From positions 160,890,817 to 160,954,816 of the forward strand of contig OZ020587.1 in the NCBI GenBank assembly GCA_963971535.1: a stretch of 64,000 bases of DNA. Reading direction: 5' to 3'. Position numbers and translations under genes: made by a program. This DNA comes from Notolepis coatsorum (lineage: Eukaryota; Chordata; Actinopteri; Aulopiformes; Paralepididae). A model generated the notes under the pieces. It did no database searches. It saw nothing but the letters and a program-made list of their open reading frames with translations, and had not been told where the DNA came from. This document shows positions 53,677 to 63,245 of this stretch, one piece after another (positions within the stretch are counted from its first letter, which is position 1; each line of letters begins with the position of its first letter).

Positions 53677-53734
<58 letters not shown>
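53677..53734 (+). repeat. TC dinucleotide microsatellite
   Basis: About 28 TC units after a CCTCTCCTC-rich lead. Confidence 0.95.
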
Positions 53735-53736
<2 letters not shown>

Positions 53737-53952
53737 GTCCCTCCAACCAGCTTCTTCATTAATGCCGGTCTTTAGGGAGTGTGTTCTCTTCTCTTCTCTC
53801 AGGGCCCTCAACACATCTGACATCTGTTTGACGCACATCACTCGCCCGCTCGACCGCTCGCCCGTGTCTCTCCTCGTCATCAATCGCCGGCCGGCGACAG
53901 GAAGGCCATGGCGTCCGGGCTGTGGGAACTCTCTGTGTCCCTCTGTCTCTCT

Positions 53953-54350
53953 GGGCCCTTTCTCACTCACTCATTCTGTCCGTACCGCCCTCATTCCGGG
54001 TCAGAGTGCGAACCCCAGAAGCTAACATTATCCCATCGCTTGTGGCAATTATATTGCATGTCATTGATCTACTGGTCGACCACGGCCGACTGGTTGGGCA
54101 CCACTGGTCTAATAGAAATAAATGCATTCGAACAATGTATAGACATAGCAATGGCAAACAAAATTGCCAGGCCTAACCGCCCCCACTAGTGCGCACCTGA
54201 GACCACCTATTTCAGCGGTCCAGGTTCAGCGCTCCCGGGGACGAATCAGCGGGGGGCGGGGACGGGGGACAGCGTTCTCACTCAGACAGACACACCCTTT
54301 TCTGATGCGAGCCGGGTCTGATTCGACACAGAGCAGTGAGTGAGGGCCCT
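53953..54350. mobile_element. hAT-like non-autonomous element, copy H4 (short, both ends present)
   Basis: GGGCCCTTTCTCACTCACTC at the left and GCAGTGAGTGAGGGCCC at the right are complementary termini. The 400-bp interior keeps CATTATCCCATCGCTTGTGG, GGTTGGGCACCACTGGTCTA and TTTCAGCGGTCCAGG of the family, with most of the rest deleted. It is flanked by CTCTGT repeats on both sides. Confidence 0.75.
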
Positions 54351-54493
54351 CTGTCCCTCTCTCTGTCTCTCTGTCCCTCTGTCTCTCTGTCCCTCTCTCT
54401 CTGTCTCTCTGTCTCTCTATCTCTGTCTCTCTGTCCCTCTGTCTCTATGTCCCTCTGTCCCTCTCTCTCTGTCTCTCTGTCTCTCTGTCTCTC
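54350..54493 (+). repeat. CTCTGTCT microsatellite between copies H4 and H3
   Basis: TCTCTGTCTCTCTGTCCCTC-type units filling exactly the space between two hAT-like copies. Confidence 0.9.
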
Positions 54494-56113
54494 GGTGGTC
54501 TCGGGTGCGGGCCAGTGGGAGCGGGGGGGCGTGACACACACAGCGTCGTTACTGTAATGCTTTCATGCTTGCTTGAATTTTGGGCAGATAAAACCACACA
54601 GCAACAACTGGACAATACCCACAAAAATGATATTTATGGGAAATTTGAGAGTTCAGACCTCAACCAAAAACAAGCATGTGGAGCCTCATAGCTCAGTGGA
54701 TGAAAACATGAAGCCACGTTACAACGCACAGCACTTCCCTGGCTTGCATTAGGCCTGGCAATTTTGTTTGCCATTGCTATGTCTATACATTGGTTTCTTG
54801 TTCAAATGCATTTATTTCTATTAGACCAGTGGTGCCCAACCAGTCAGCTGTGGTCGACCAGTAGATCAATGACATGCAATATAATTGCCACAAGCGATGG
54901 GATAATGTTAGCTGCTGAACAGGCTAAGCTAACTAGCGTTAGCCGTTAGCTTAGCGTTTGCCATTGCTATGTCTACTATACTTTCTTGTTGAAATGCATT
55001 TATTTCTATAGGTGTCTCTAATGTTATCTAGCTACTGATAGCTCCCGATATCATCAGTTTGGTGCTGGCTGGCTAACTAACGTGAGCTAACGTTAGCTGC
55101 TAGCCACAATGCTATACTGTTATACTGGCATATTCCATTCACGTTAGCATGTAAGCTAACAAAATCGGCGCAGATGAGACTAAACTCCGCTTTTGGTGTT
55201 CAATTGTGTTGATGTTAGTTTTGTTTCATCAACAAATGAGAGGCAGAACACAGTGAATGTATCCGTTTTGTTTATTGCACGTTCTTTGCTGAAAAATAAG
55301 TGCTACAGTGGCTATATTAGACTAGTAATTGCACGTTCTTTGCTGAAAAATAAGTGCTACAGTGGCTATATTAGACTAGTACTAGGCTAAGCTAATTAGC
55401 GTTAGCCGTTAGCTTAGCGTTAACCCTGGGAAACGCTCAAAAGCGGACTCTACAACACCATCCATTCGTGAGAAAAGGGGGTGGGTTATATTGACAAGGC
55501 TTGACAACAGAGGTTCAAATATAACTTCATATTTATTGGTTATTTGTTTATTTTATATCAGCATCCAGTCTCCGCCGCCGTGTTAACACTCTTCCTGTTT
55601 ACATTTTCGAGCGTGACATCCAGTGGTGCAGTGGCAAATTGACAGTAGGTCAAACGCTCCACGCGCGTGCGCGTGCGCGCGTGCGCGCGCATGCACAGTT
55701 TTTTTTGGCTGCTCTCGTCCTGCAGCTGGATACTATTGCCTCACTGCGCGGCCGTCAGCGCGCGGCCCAGAGAGCGCCGCTGGCTCTGCGGCTCTGCAGC
55801 TGCATGCTTCTCCGGGAGTCCGGTTGGATAATGCCATGTAAAAAGCGATTGCGCGTACTTCAGCCTCAGTGAGCGAGGTATAACGCCGTTATACCGAGTT
55901 ATACCAGCACTGCAACACTGCAGTGACATCATCGCCTACGGCAAGCGTACACGCTCAAAACGCAAACCGTAAACAGAACCCGGAGCGAACCAAGACTGAA
56001 GTGTGTACACAAACTAGAGGGGGGAGAGGGGGGGGGGAGTTCGCACCCTAACCCGGAATGAGGACGGTACGGACCCGAACGGACCCGAATGGTGAGTGAG
56101 AAAGCACCCTCTA
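54493..56113 (-). mobile_element. hAT-like non-autonomous element, copy H3 (longest)
   Basis: Inverse orientation to H1 and H2 (CAGCAACAACTGGACAATAC, GTGGTGCCCAACCAGTCAGC). The right terminus GAATGGTGAGTGAGAAAGC (56088-56106) is intact; the left is cut at the CTCTGT array, with about 150 bp of family sequence missing. The interior has a ~63-bp direct duplication (about 55268-55328 and 55329-55382, TTGCACGTTCTTTGCTGAAA) and a GCGCGTGCGCGTG alternating tract at 55661-55690. Confidence 0.65.
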
Positions 56114-56548
56114 TCTCTTTGTCTCTCTGTCTCTCTATCTCTCTGTCTCTCTGTTCCTCTGTCTCTCTGTCCCTCTGACCTCTGTCTCTCTGTCCTCTGT
56201 CTCTCTCTCTGCCCCTCTGTCTCTTTGTCTCTCTGTCTCTCTATCTCTCTGTTCCTCTGTCTCTCTGTCCCTCTGACCTCTGTCTCTCTGTCCTCTGTCT
56301 CTCTCTCTGCCCCTCTGTCTCTCTGTCTCTCTGTTCCTCTGTCTCTCTGTCCTTTCTCTCTGTCCCTCTGTCTCTCTGTCTCTCTGTCTCTCTGTTCCTC
56401 TGTCTCTCTGTCTCTCTGTCTCTCTGTCTCTCTGTTCCTCTGTCTCTCTTTCTCTCTGTCTCTCTGTCCCTCTGTCTCTCTGTCTCTCTGTCCCTCTGTC
56501 TCTCTGTCTCTCTGTCCCTCTGTCTCTCTGTCTCTCTGACCTCTGTCC
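56107..56548 (+). repeat. CTCTGTCT microsatellite abutting H3
   Basis: About 440 bp of CTCTGTCTCT units with periodic CCTCTGACCTCTGT and TTCCTCTGT variants; a ~125-bp higher-order period is visible (56105-56230 against 56230-56350). Confidence 0.9.
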
Positions 56549-56654
56549 TCTGGGCCCATCTGCATTCATGTGGAGCGGGAACCGGGAGGTCTTTGATAAG
56601 ATAAGATGATCCTTTACTAATCCCCTTGGGGAAATTCAGGTGTCAAAGCAGCAT

Positions 56655-57347
56655 GATTTGATTTGATTTGATTTTATTAGGGATCCCCATTAGCTGGTGC
56701 GATAGCAACCAGCTAGTCTTCCTGGGGTCCACACACAAAAAAACACACAAAAACAATCACTATTGCAAAAAAACAAAATTATTAAAAGTCAGTACACACA
56801 ATGCATAATGAACCTACTGTAACAATTAATATAGCTAAAATTACATTAGTGTAAAACAAAAACAAAAAATTACTTTACAGTGTTAAAAACAATTTAAAAA
56901 CAATTTAAGATTCTTTTTAAAAGTGAATCTACTGTAAATGCAGCAGAGGTTCCGAGGCAGGCCATTCCACAGAGTTAATGCTCTAAAAATAAAAGATCTC
57001 CCCAGAGCGCTGGTTCTAGGACCTGGCAATTCAAGCTGCCCACTACTGGAACCTCTAGTGTAATGCTCGTGCACAGTATTACTAAAAACAATCTGATTAT
57101 GTATAAAAACAGGAGTCTTACTGCTCATGACCAACTTGAACAGCACAAGTATATTAAAAGACAATCTATTTTCAACGTTAAGCCAAGAGAGGCGGGCATG
57201 CATACGGCTCACATTAGACCTTAGTGAGCAGCCCAGTACCAACCGTGCTGCCCTGTTCTGGACCACCTGGAGCTTCCTGAGGTCACCATGGGGGGGGGGG
57301 GGGATACATAGCTTCACAGTCCTATACAGTCCAGTATCTATATTCAC
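56655..57347 (-). mobile_element. 5'-truncated LINE, RT C-terminus and 3' UTR
   Basis: The minus-strand frame (57347 to 56883) encodes LRKLQVVQNRAARLVLGCSL, SRMHARLSWLNVENRLSFNI, FKLVMSSKTPVFIHNQ and TLWNGLPRNL, the C-terminal domain of an L2/Rex-type ORF2, ending FLNCF-stop. The 3' UTR ends (minus strand) GGACCCCAGGAAGAC...TGGGGATCC and an (ATCAA)n tail near 56660-56680. A G-run at 57287-57303 interrupts the 5' side. Confidence 0.75.
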
Positions 57348-57554
57348 TATAGATACACCTAAAGTATAGATACAAATACAATATAATATTAACCAGCTTG
57401 TTCAGCTTGCTGGAGCCCCCCCCCCCCCCCCCCCCCCCCGCACACCACAGCAAAAAAGAGGACGCTTGCTACAACCGGCTGGTAGAACGATAGCAGCAGT
57501 CGGTTGCACACGTTGAACGACCTTGAGTCTCCTCAGGAGAAGGGCCTCAGTGTT

Positions 57555-57840
57555 GTCCGTCCGGTCCAGTTTTTTGTTCAGGTGAACTCCAAGGAACTTG
57601 TAGGACTCCACCATCTCTACCTCCTCCCCTTCGAGGATTATGGGAGAAGGGGGACCCTTCCTGCCTCTCTGATAGTCCACCACCAGAGACAAAGAGAAAT
57701 AAAAGCTGAACGCTTTTATCCAAAGTGACTTACTTACTTAGTTCTGTGCGGCAAGTCAGCAGGAAGGGTACAAATCTGTCCTAACTAGATTAGATTAGAA
57801 TTTATTGTCATTATACAGCATGGGTACAGTACAATGACTG
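57555..57840 (-). pseudogene. LINE reverse-transcriptase fragment (thumb region)
   Basis: On the minus strand about 57692-57560 encodes SLVVDYQRGRKGPPSPIILE, EMVESYKFLGVHLNKKLDRT and DNTEALLLRRLK, matching the YLGVHLxxxLDW block after the RT palm. A C-run (57415-57439) lies at its distal side. A separate LINE 3' tail (ATTAGATTAGAATTTATTGT on the plus strand, 57786-57840) follows. Confidence 0.65.
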
Positions 57841-58321
57841 ATCTTGGTAGATCTTATAAACCGAAAGACTGACAATAGCAGATCTTATAAGAGTCGATAA
57901 GAATATTGTAAGCTATGATTGTCTGGTGACTTGTCGGAAAACTCAAGTCTGTTTTCTTTATACAGTGAGATGTGGCTATGTGTTGATTTATTTTTTTTAA
58001 TATTTTTTTTATTATTGCAAAACAAAAATTATTAAAAGTCAGTACTCAACACACAATGCATAATGAAACTTTCAGTAAAGGTGGTTAAAATATATGCAAG
58101 TACAGAAACAAGATAAAACAAAAATAGTCTATAATAACATTTTAACCGTATACAGTGTATATCCAGCGAAATTACAATTATATAAATGTTAGTATATAAT
58201 ATACTCCTAATACCTATTTTCTAAAACCCTACACACATATGCTCCAGCTCGAACCCCCCCCTCCCGGACCCCCTCTTGGATAGTACCTCCATTATCCCTC
58301 ACTCCTAACCAGACACTACCA

Positions 58322-61300
58322 TTATAAGCTAGCTTTTATTCTCTCCACCACTTCTAACCACATTGACATTTTGGATTCATTGAGACCCAGAATTCTTGCT
58401 GTAGATATTTCTTGATATATCACATCGAGATATGTAAGAAACCACACTTTTCGGCACATTTTTTCCGGTTGAAACCAACGTGATGCGATCAGTTTTTTAG
58501 CTACTGTGATACCCGATAAAACCAATCTCTTTAGTTGTGGATTCACTGCAAACTCAAAAACATCATTCAATAGTAATACCGAGGGGTGTACAGGTATATT
58601 CCAAGATACGAGTATTGATAATTGTTGGGACACATCTTTCCAGAATGCCTTAACTGGTGGGCAGTCCCAATACCTGTGCATAAATGTTCCTTCGTCCCCA
58701 TTTGTACATTGGGAGCATTTGGAGTCTTGTTTAAGCCCCATTTTGCACAGCCTTATAGGAGTCAAGTATGTCCTGTGAATATAGTTCAGATTGATTTGTT
58801 GATGATCCGGGTTCCTTGATGTAAGTCGGACATTTGCCCAGGCTCCTTGCCAATCAAAGTCATTTTCCAGGTCTGGTATATCCCTCCTCCAGACAGTGTC
58901 TAGTTGAAGGGTTTCATACGAGGACGTTAGTAATTGATAATAAAAACCTGATACAAAACCTCCCAATGTTTCTCTTTCATAGAAAAATTTGTGGTATCTG
59001 TGGTGTTCAATTGGTATGAGTAATGGAACACCGTGAGACCTCAGACAAAGTCGTAACTGTATGTAAAAAAGCCATGTGGACTCGGTGAGGTTAAACTTTG
59101 TGCATATTTCGACATAACTACAGAGGCCCTGGTTATTAAAAATATCCCCTAATGAGTGTATGCCTTGCTCTTCCCATATAGGGAATCTTATAGGGCGTTT
59201 TCCCATTAAGAGTGCATTGTTATTGAATATGGGAGTGTGATTATGCCATTCTTGAGGGTTAGGATATTTCTTTTGTGTTTCCCGCCATGTTCTGATTGCA
59301 TGGGTAATTATTGGGCCAAATTCTCGCTCACAATGCTTGATTGAAAGTTTAGTGTGTGCTATGTCTTTCAGTCTCTGTGGGGCTACTATGTTTTCTTCTA
59401 ATTCTCTCCAAGATACCAAAGCCTGGGGGTCAAACCATATCTTCAATGGTCTTAATGTGAAGGCCTTAAAATATTGTAAAAAATCTGGAACTGCCATGCC
59501 ACCGTCTGCTTTATTTCTCTGTGCGGTGGATCTTTTTATGCGAGGTGGTTTGTTATTCCAAATAAATTTGTATGTGGAGGTTTGTAATCTTTTCCAGTAG
59601 CCCTCTGGAGGAGGTAACGGAAGCATTGAGCTGAAGAAATTGATTCTTGGTAATACATCCATCTTAACTATTGATACCCTTGCCTGTACTGAGTTTTTAA
59701 GTTTTGCCCACCTGTCCAGGTCGTCTTTGATTTTGTTCTGTATTTTTGTGTAATTGTGCTTCACCGTTTGTCTTATGGTGGGAAATATTTCCACACCCAA
59801 GCATCTAAAATGTTTGACCATGGGTATCGCACCTGGGAGGGTTGTGTCTTTTTTTGCACTGATGTTAAGAGGAAGAAAAGCCGACTTAGGCCAATTTATT
59901 TTAAATCCCGATAAATCACCAAAGTTCTCTATCAACTTGAGTATATGCGGCAATGTGTTGTTGGGGTTTTGCATGAACAATATTACGTCGTCCGCATATA
60001 AACTAATTTTATGTTGTGTGCCCTTGATTACTATTGGTTCTATGTGTTGGGATTGTCTTATAAATTGTGCTAAAGGTTCTAATGATAGATCGAATAGTCT
60101 GGGACTAAGAGGGCAACCCTGTCTGGCTGAGCGTGATACCGGAAAGATATCGGAGATGAATGTGCCTGTTGTAATCCTGGCCGATGGGTCCTTGTATAGT
60201 ACTTTAATCATATCAATGAATCCTTTTCCTAACCCCATCCTTTCTAATACTGCCCATAGAAACGACCATTCCAACCTGTCAAATGCTTTCATAGCATCCA
60301 GGGATAGCATCGCCTTAGGTGTGGTGTCCTCTTTGTCTGCATCTAGTACGTGCAGTATTCGCCTTATGTTATCATTGATCAGGCGACCTTTTATGAAGCC
60401 TGTTTGGTCCGGATGAACTAAAGACGTCATATGCTTTTGCAATCTGATGGCTAATATCTTAGAGTACAGTTTGACATCGGTTCCGAGGAGGCTTAAAGGT
60501 CGGTAACTACCGCACTCAGTGGGGTCTTTGTCTTTTTTGTGAAGAACTGAAATGAGTGCGATATTTTGGTGTTTATGGAAGCTTCCCTCTTTGACTGAGT
60601 ATAAGATCATATTTAGTAATAAGGGTCCAAATATGTCCCAGCAAGAAATGTACATTTCTGATGGGATACCGTCAATTCCCGGAGCCTTGCCGTTTTTCAT
60701 TCCGGATATGGCCTTCTTGAGTTCTTCTAATGTGATCGGTGCTTCTAACTGTTTAGCGTCGTCCTCCGAAAGTTTAGGGAGAGTAATTTGATTAAGATAT
60801 GTGTCTAATTTGTCTTGATCAAAGGTCGTTTCTGAATTATACAAATCGGAGTAGAATTCTTTGAATGTATCGTTTATTATTTTGGGTTCTGTTACTAGAG
60901 CTTGTTGTTTCCTAATGGCAGTTATATCTGCAAATTTTGCATTAATTCTTAGTCGCATGGCTAATAGGTGACTAGGTTTAGATCCTTGGAAGTACTGCTG
61001 TTGTCTTGTGCTGCGTATTTGCAATTCCGATTTTTGTCTGTATATTGCTTTGATCTCTGTCTTTAGAATGTTAACTTGGTTTTCTAGTCTAGTAGAGTTG
61101 TTGTATTTTAAAGAATTAAAAAGCGTTGAGTAAAGCGTTTCCATTTCAGACAGTTTTGTGCTTTGATTTTTGCGCAATATGGAGGAAAATCTATCCGTGA
61201 AATCCTTGATCATACTCTTTACCGACATCCATAATATTCTGGGATCTTGCACCGAGTTTGCATTATCCCGTAGGAATACTGTGAGAGCTTCTTTAATTTG

Positions 61301-62086
61301 TGTAATGAATTCCTTGTTGTTAAGCAGCATAGAATTAAAACGCCATCTTGGGGCCCGGGAAGATAGTGTACCAAATGTTGCTTTCAGGATTAAGTAGCAG
61401 TGATCTGATAGCGCATTGGGTGTCATTTCCACTTCATATTTATCAAATATTCTCGGGGATGCAAAGACGTAATCAATTCTGGATAGTGTGTTGTGTCTCG
61501 CCGAACGACAGGAGTACTTGCGGGTCATGGGATTAAGTGAACGCCATAAATCAATTACCCCTGTTGATTTTGACCAATCTTTTAATGCTTTAGATGAATT
61601 TTTTTGTTCGCTGGAAAAGGTAAGGTAAGTTTTGTCCATCCTTGGGTTCCAAATGGCCTTAAAATCCGCACCTATTATATATGAGTACTCGGGATGGTTT
61701 AACATTTCTCCGGTTAGTGAAGTGAAGAAACCCACTTCGTACAAATTTGGGGCATATACCGCTGCCAACGCAATTGTCCTGTTATTGTGTATAATCCTAG
61801 CTATAGTTATGCGCCCCTCAGCATCCGACCATACCCCTTTCAATTCGATATTTAATTTGCGTCTGACGACTATGGCTACCCCTCTAGTTCTCGTAACAAA
61901 AGAAGAGTGACTAATATTATGGTATATGTTATCCGCTAACGTATTTATGTCTTCCTCTAAAATGTGCGTTTCGCTTAATAGAGCCACGTCCACATGTTCT
62001 TTTTTCATCAGTGTGAGCACGCTTTTGCGTTTGTGTTGTTTGTTTATCCCACCGGTGTTCCATACCATTATATTCAAACTAGCCAT
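58322..62086 (-). CDS. L1 ORF2: endonuclease-reverse transcriptase (1254 aa)
   Basis: Endonuclease 1-235: NIMVWNTGGI (Asn10), SETHI (Glu39), AAVYAPN (Tyr111), GADFKAIW (Asp141), SRIDYVFAS (Asp205), SDHCYL (Asp228, His229). The Asn expected two residues after Asp141 (GDFN in L1) is Lys143. The RT has SGMKNGKAPGIDGIPSEMY, SYRPLSLLGTDVKLYSKIL, HPDQTGFIKGRLINDN, MLSLDAMKAFDRLEW, SARQGCPLSPRLF and active-site YADD at about residue 697. The C-terminus has CSQCTNGDEGTFMHRYWDC (about 1124-1150), the cysteine-rich motif of L1. Length is normal for L1. No stop or frameshift. Confidence 0.9.
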   Translation of the reverse strand: MASLNIMVWNTGGINKQHKRKSVLTLMKKEHVDVALLSETHILEEDINTLADNIYHNISHSSFVTRTRGVAIVVRRKLNIELKGVWSDAEGRITIARIIHNNRTIALAAVYAPNLYEVGFFTSLTGEMLNHPEYSYIIGADFKAIWNPRMDKTYLTFSSEQKNSSKALKDWSKSTGVIDLWRSLNPMTRKYSCRSARHNTLSRIDYVFASPRIFDKYEVEMTPNALSDHCYLILKATFGTLSSRAPRWRFNSMLLNNKEFITQIKEALTVFLRDNANSVQDPRILWMSVKSMIKDFTDRFSSILRKNQSTKLSEMETLYSTLFNSLKYNNSTRLENQVNILKTEIKAIYRQKSELQIRSTRQQQYFQGSKPSHLLAMRLRINAKFADITAIRKQQALVTEPKIINDTFKEFYSDLYNSETTFDQDKLDTYLNQITLPKLSEDDAKQLEAPITLEELKKAISGMKNGKAPGIDGIPSEMYISCWDIFGPLLLNMILYSVKEGSFHKHQNIALISVLHKKDKDPTECGSYRPLSLLGTDVKLYSKILAIRLQKHMTSLVHPDQTGFIKGRLINDNIRRILHVLDADKEDTTPKAMLSLDAMKAFDRLEWSFLWAVLERMGLGKGFIDMIKVLYKDPSARITTGTFISDIFPVSRSARQGCPLSPRLFDLSLEPLAQFIRQSQHIEPIVIKGTQHKISLYADDVILFMQNPNNTLPHILKLIENFGDLSGFKINWPKSAFLPLNISAKKDTTLPGAIPMVKHFRCLGVEIFPTIRQTVKHNYTKIQNKIKDDLDRWAKLKNSVQARVSIVKMDVLPRINFFSSMLPLPPPEGYWKRLQTSTYKFIWNNKPPRIKRSTAQRNKADGGMAVPDFLQYFKAFTLRPLKIWFDPQALVSWRELEENIVAPQRLKDIAHTKLSIKHCEREFGPIITHAIRTWRETQKKYPNPQEWHNHTPIFNNNALLMGKRPIRFPIWEEQGIHSLGDIFNNQGLCSYVEICTKFNLTESTWLFYIQLRLCLRSHGVPLLIPIEHHRYHKFFYERETLGGFVSGFYYQLLTSSYETLQLDTVWRRDIPDLENDFDWQGAWANVRLTSRNPDHQQINLNYIHRTYLTPIRLCKMGLKQDSKCSQCTNGDEGTFMHRYWDCPPVKAFWKDVSQQLSILVSWNIPVHPSVLLLNDVFEFAVNPQLKRLVLSGITVAKKLIASRWFQPEKMCRKVWFLTYLDVIYQEISTARILGLNESKMSMWLEVVERIKASL

Positions 62087-63245
62087 AATCTATGCATGTT
62101 TTTGTGTAGTTTTTGGTAATGCTTCTGGAGTGCGAAGCTACAATAGATGTACATCCAATTAATGAGGTCCCGTTGAGAGCTGAGCTTAAAAACATATATA
62201 TATACAAATAAAAATCCCCTATTTTCCCCTCACCCAGAAAGTCGTACAGGCCTGTGTTCCAAAAACACATCCTCCGCGATTGACTTTCTCCCATAGTCCA
62301 CCGGATTGCCCAAACTGAGCATTGTAATCTTAATTTTCCTATGCTAATTGCCATAGGATCTAACATTTCCATTCTATTGCAATAGAATGTCGCTTTTGGT
62401 CTTGCACCTTCCCTTACTGTAATGAAGTATTGTGATAAATGACAAAAAATAAAAAATAAAAAAAGAGAACAAACTTTCATCGACATATTCATTTGAACCC
62501 TCTACTAACGTGTGGGAAAAAAGGAAAAAAGGAAAAGATTGTAGAGCAATATTGACACCTTAATGTGAAGAACAGTGGAAAAGAACAATGTAAGTTAAAA
62601 TATATATAAAAAATAGAGTAATGAGAAGAAAAAATTAAATAAAATAAAAATTAAAGGAAAGATATAGATAAGGAATGAGAGATAGAATAATTATCAACGT
62701 GGAGAAGCCACTAGAACCGAATTAACAGATTAGATAAGATAGAAAAGCAGAGCCTTTTAGAGCTTCAATGTGCCAGTCACCATCAATGGAGTGATTACTT
62801 AAATTGTTAGAATAACCTTGTAGTGTTCATACGTTTAGGTGTGGTTAATTTTTAAAGTATTATTAAGGACTGATTGAACTTCATTCAATTGATTATCTGC
62901 TATGTGTATACACACCGGATGTTTATTGTTAGAGTTGTAGGCCTTCGTTGTCATGGTGCTTTATATTCTAGAAGGTTGTAGAGTATACTAGTGCAATAGA
63001 CTATTTTTATGTTCCAGAATGATCTAAGAGACCCAGGGCATTTGAGCGATAAACCCAGAATATTCCAGATAGATCTTTTTGCAATGATATGTATTTGTCT
63101 CCCCAGAGACCAGAGTCTGAAATTATAATGTATTACGAATCGTATTATACACAGTACACATTGTTATAGACGGCTTGCATATCGTCTGCTACCTTGATGA
63201 ACACAATAAAGTCATTCTAACACTGGTATACATTGAGAAAGAGGC
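62087..63245 (-). other. L1 inter-ORF spacer (1.16 kb)
   Basis: AT-rich, with A/G-rich stretches (62515-62660). One 137-codon minus-strand frame (62492-62079) overlaps the ORF2 start but resembles nothing known and is biased like noncoding sequence. Such a long spacer is larger than in mammalian L1. Confidence 0.5.

Noticed and set aside
56014-56569. RDRETEGQRD-type minus-strand and LCLSVSLSLC-type plus-strand ORFs
   Set aside because: Translations of the CTCTGTCT array; the same applies at 54278-54541.
62079-62492. 137-codon ORF upstream of L1 ORF2
   Set aside because: No resemblance to known proteins; overlaps the ORF2 start and sits in the L1 spacer.
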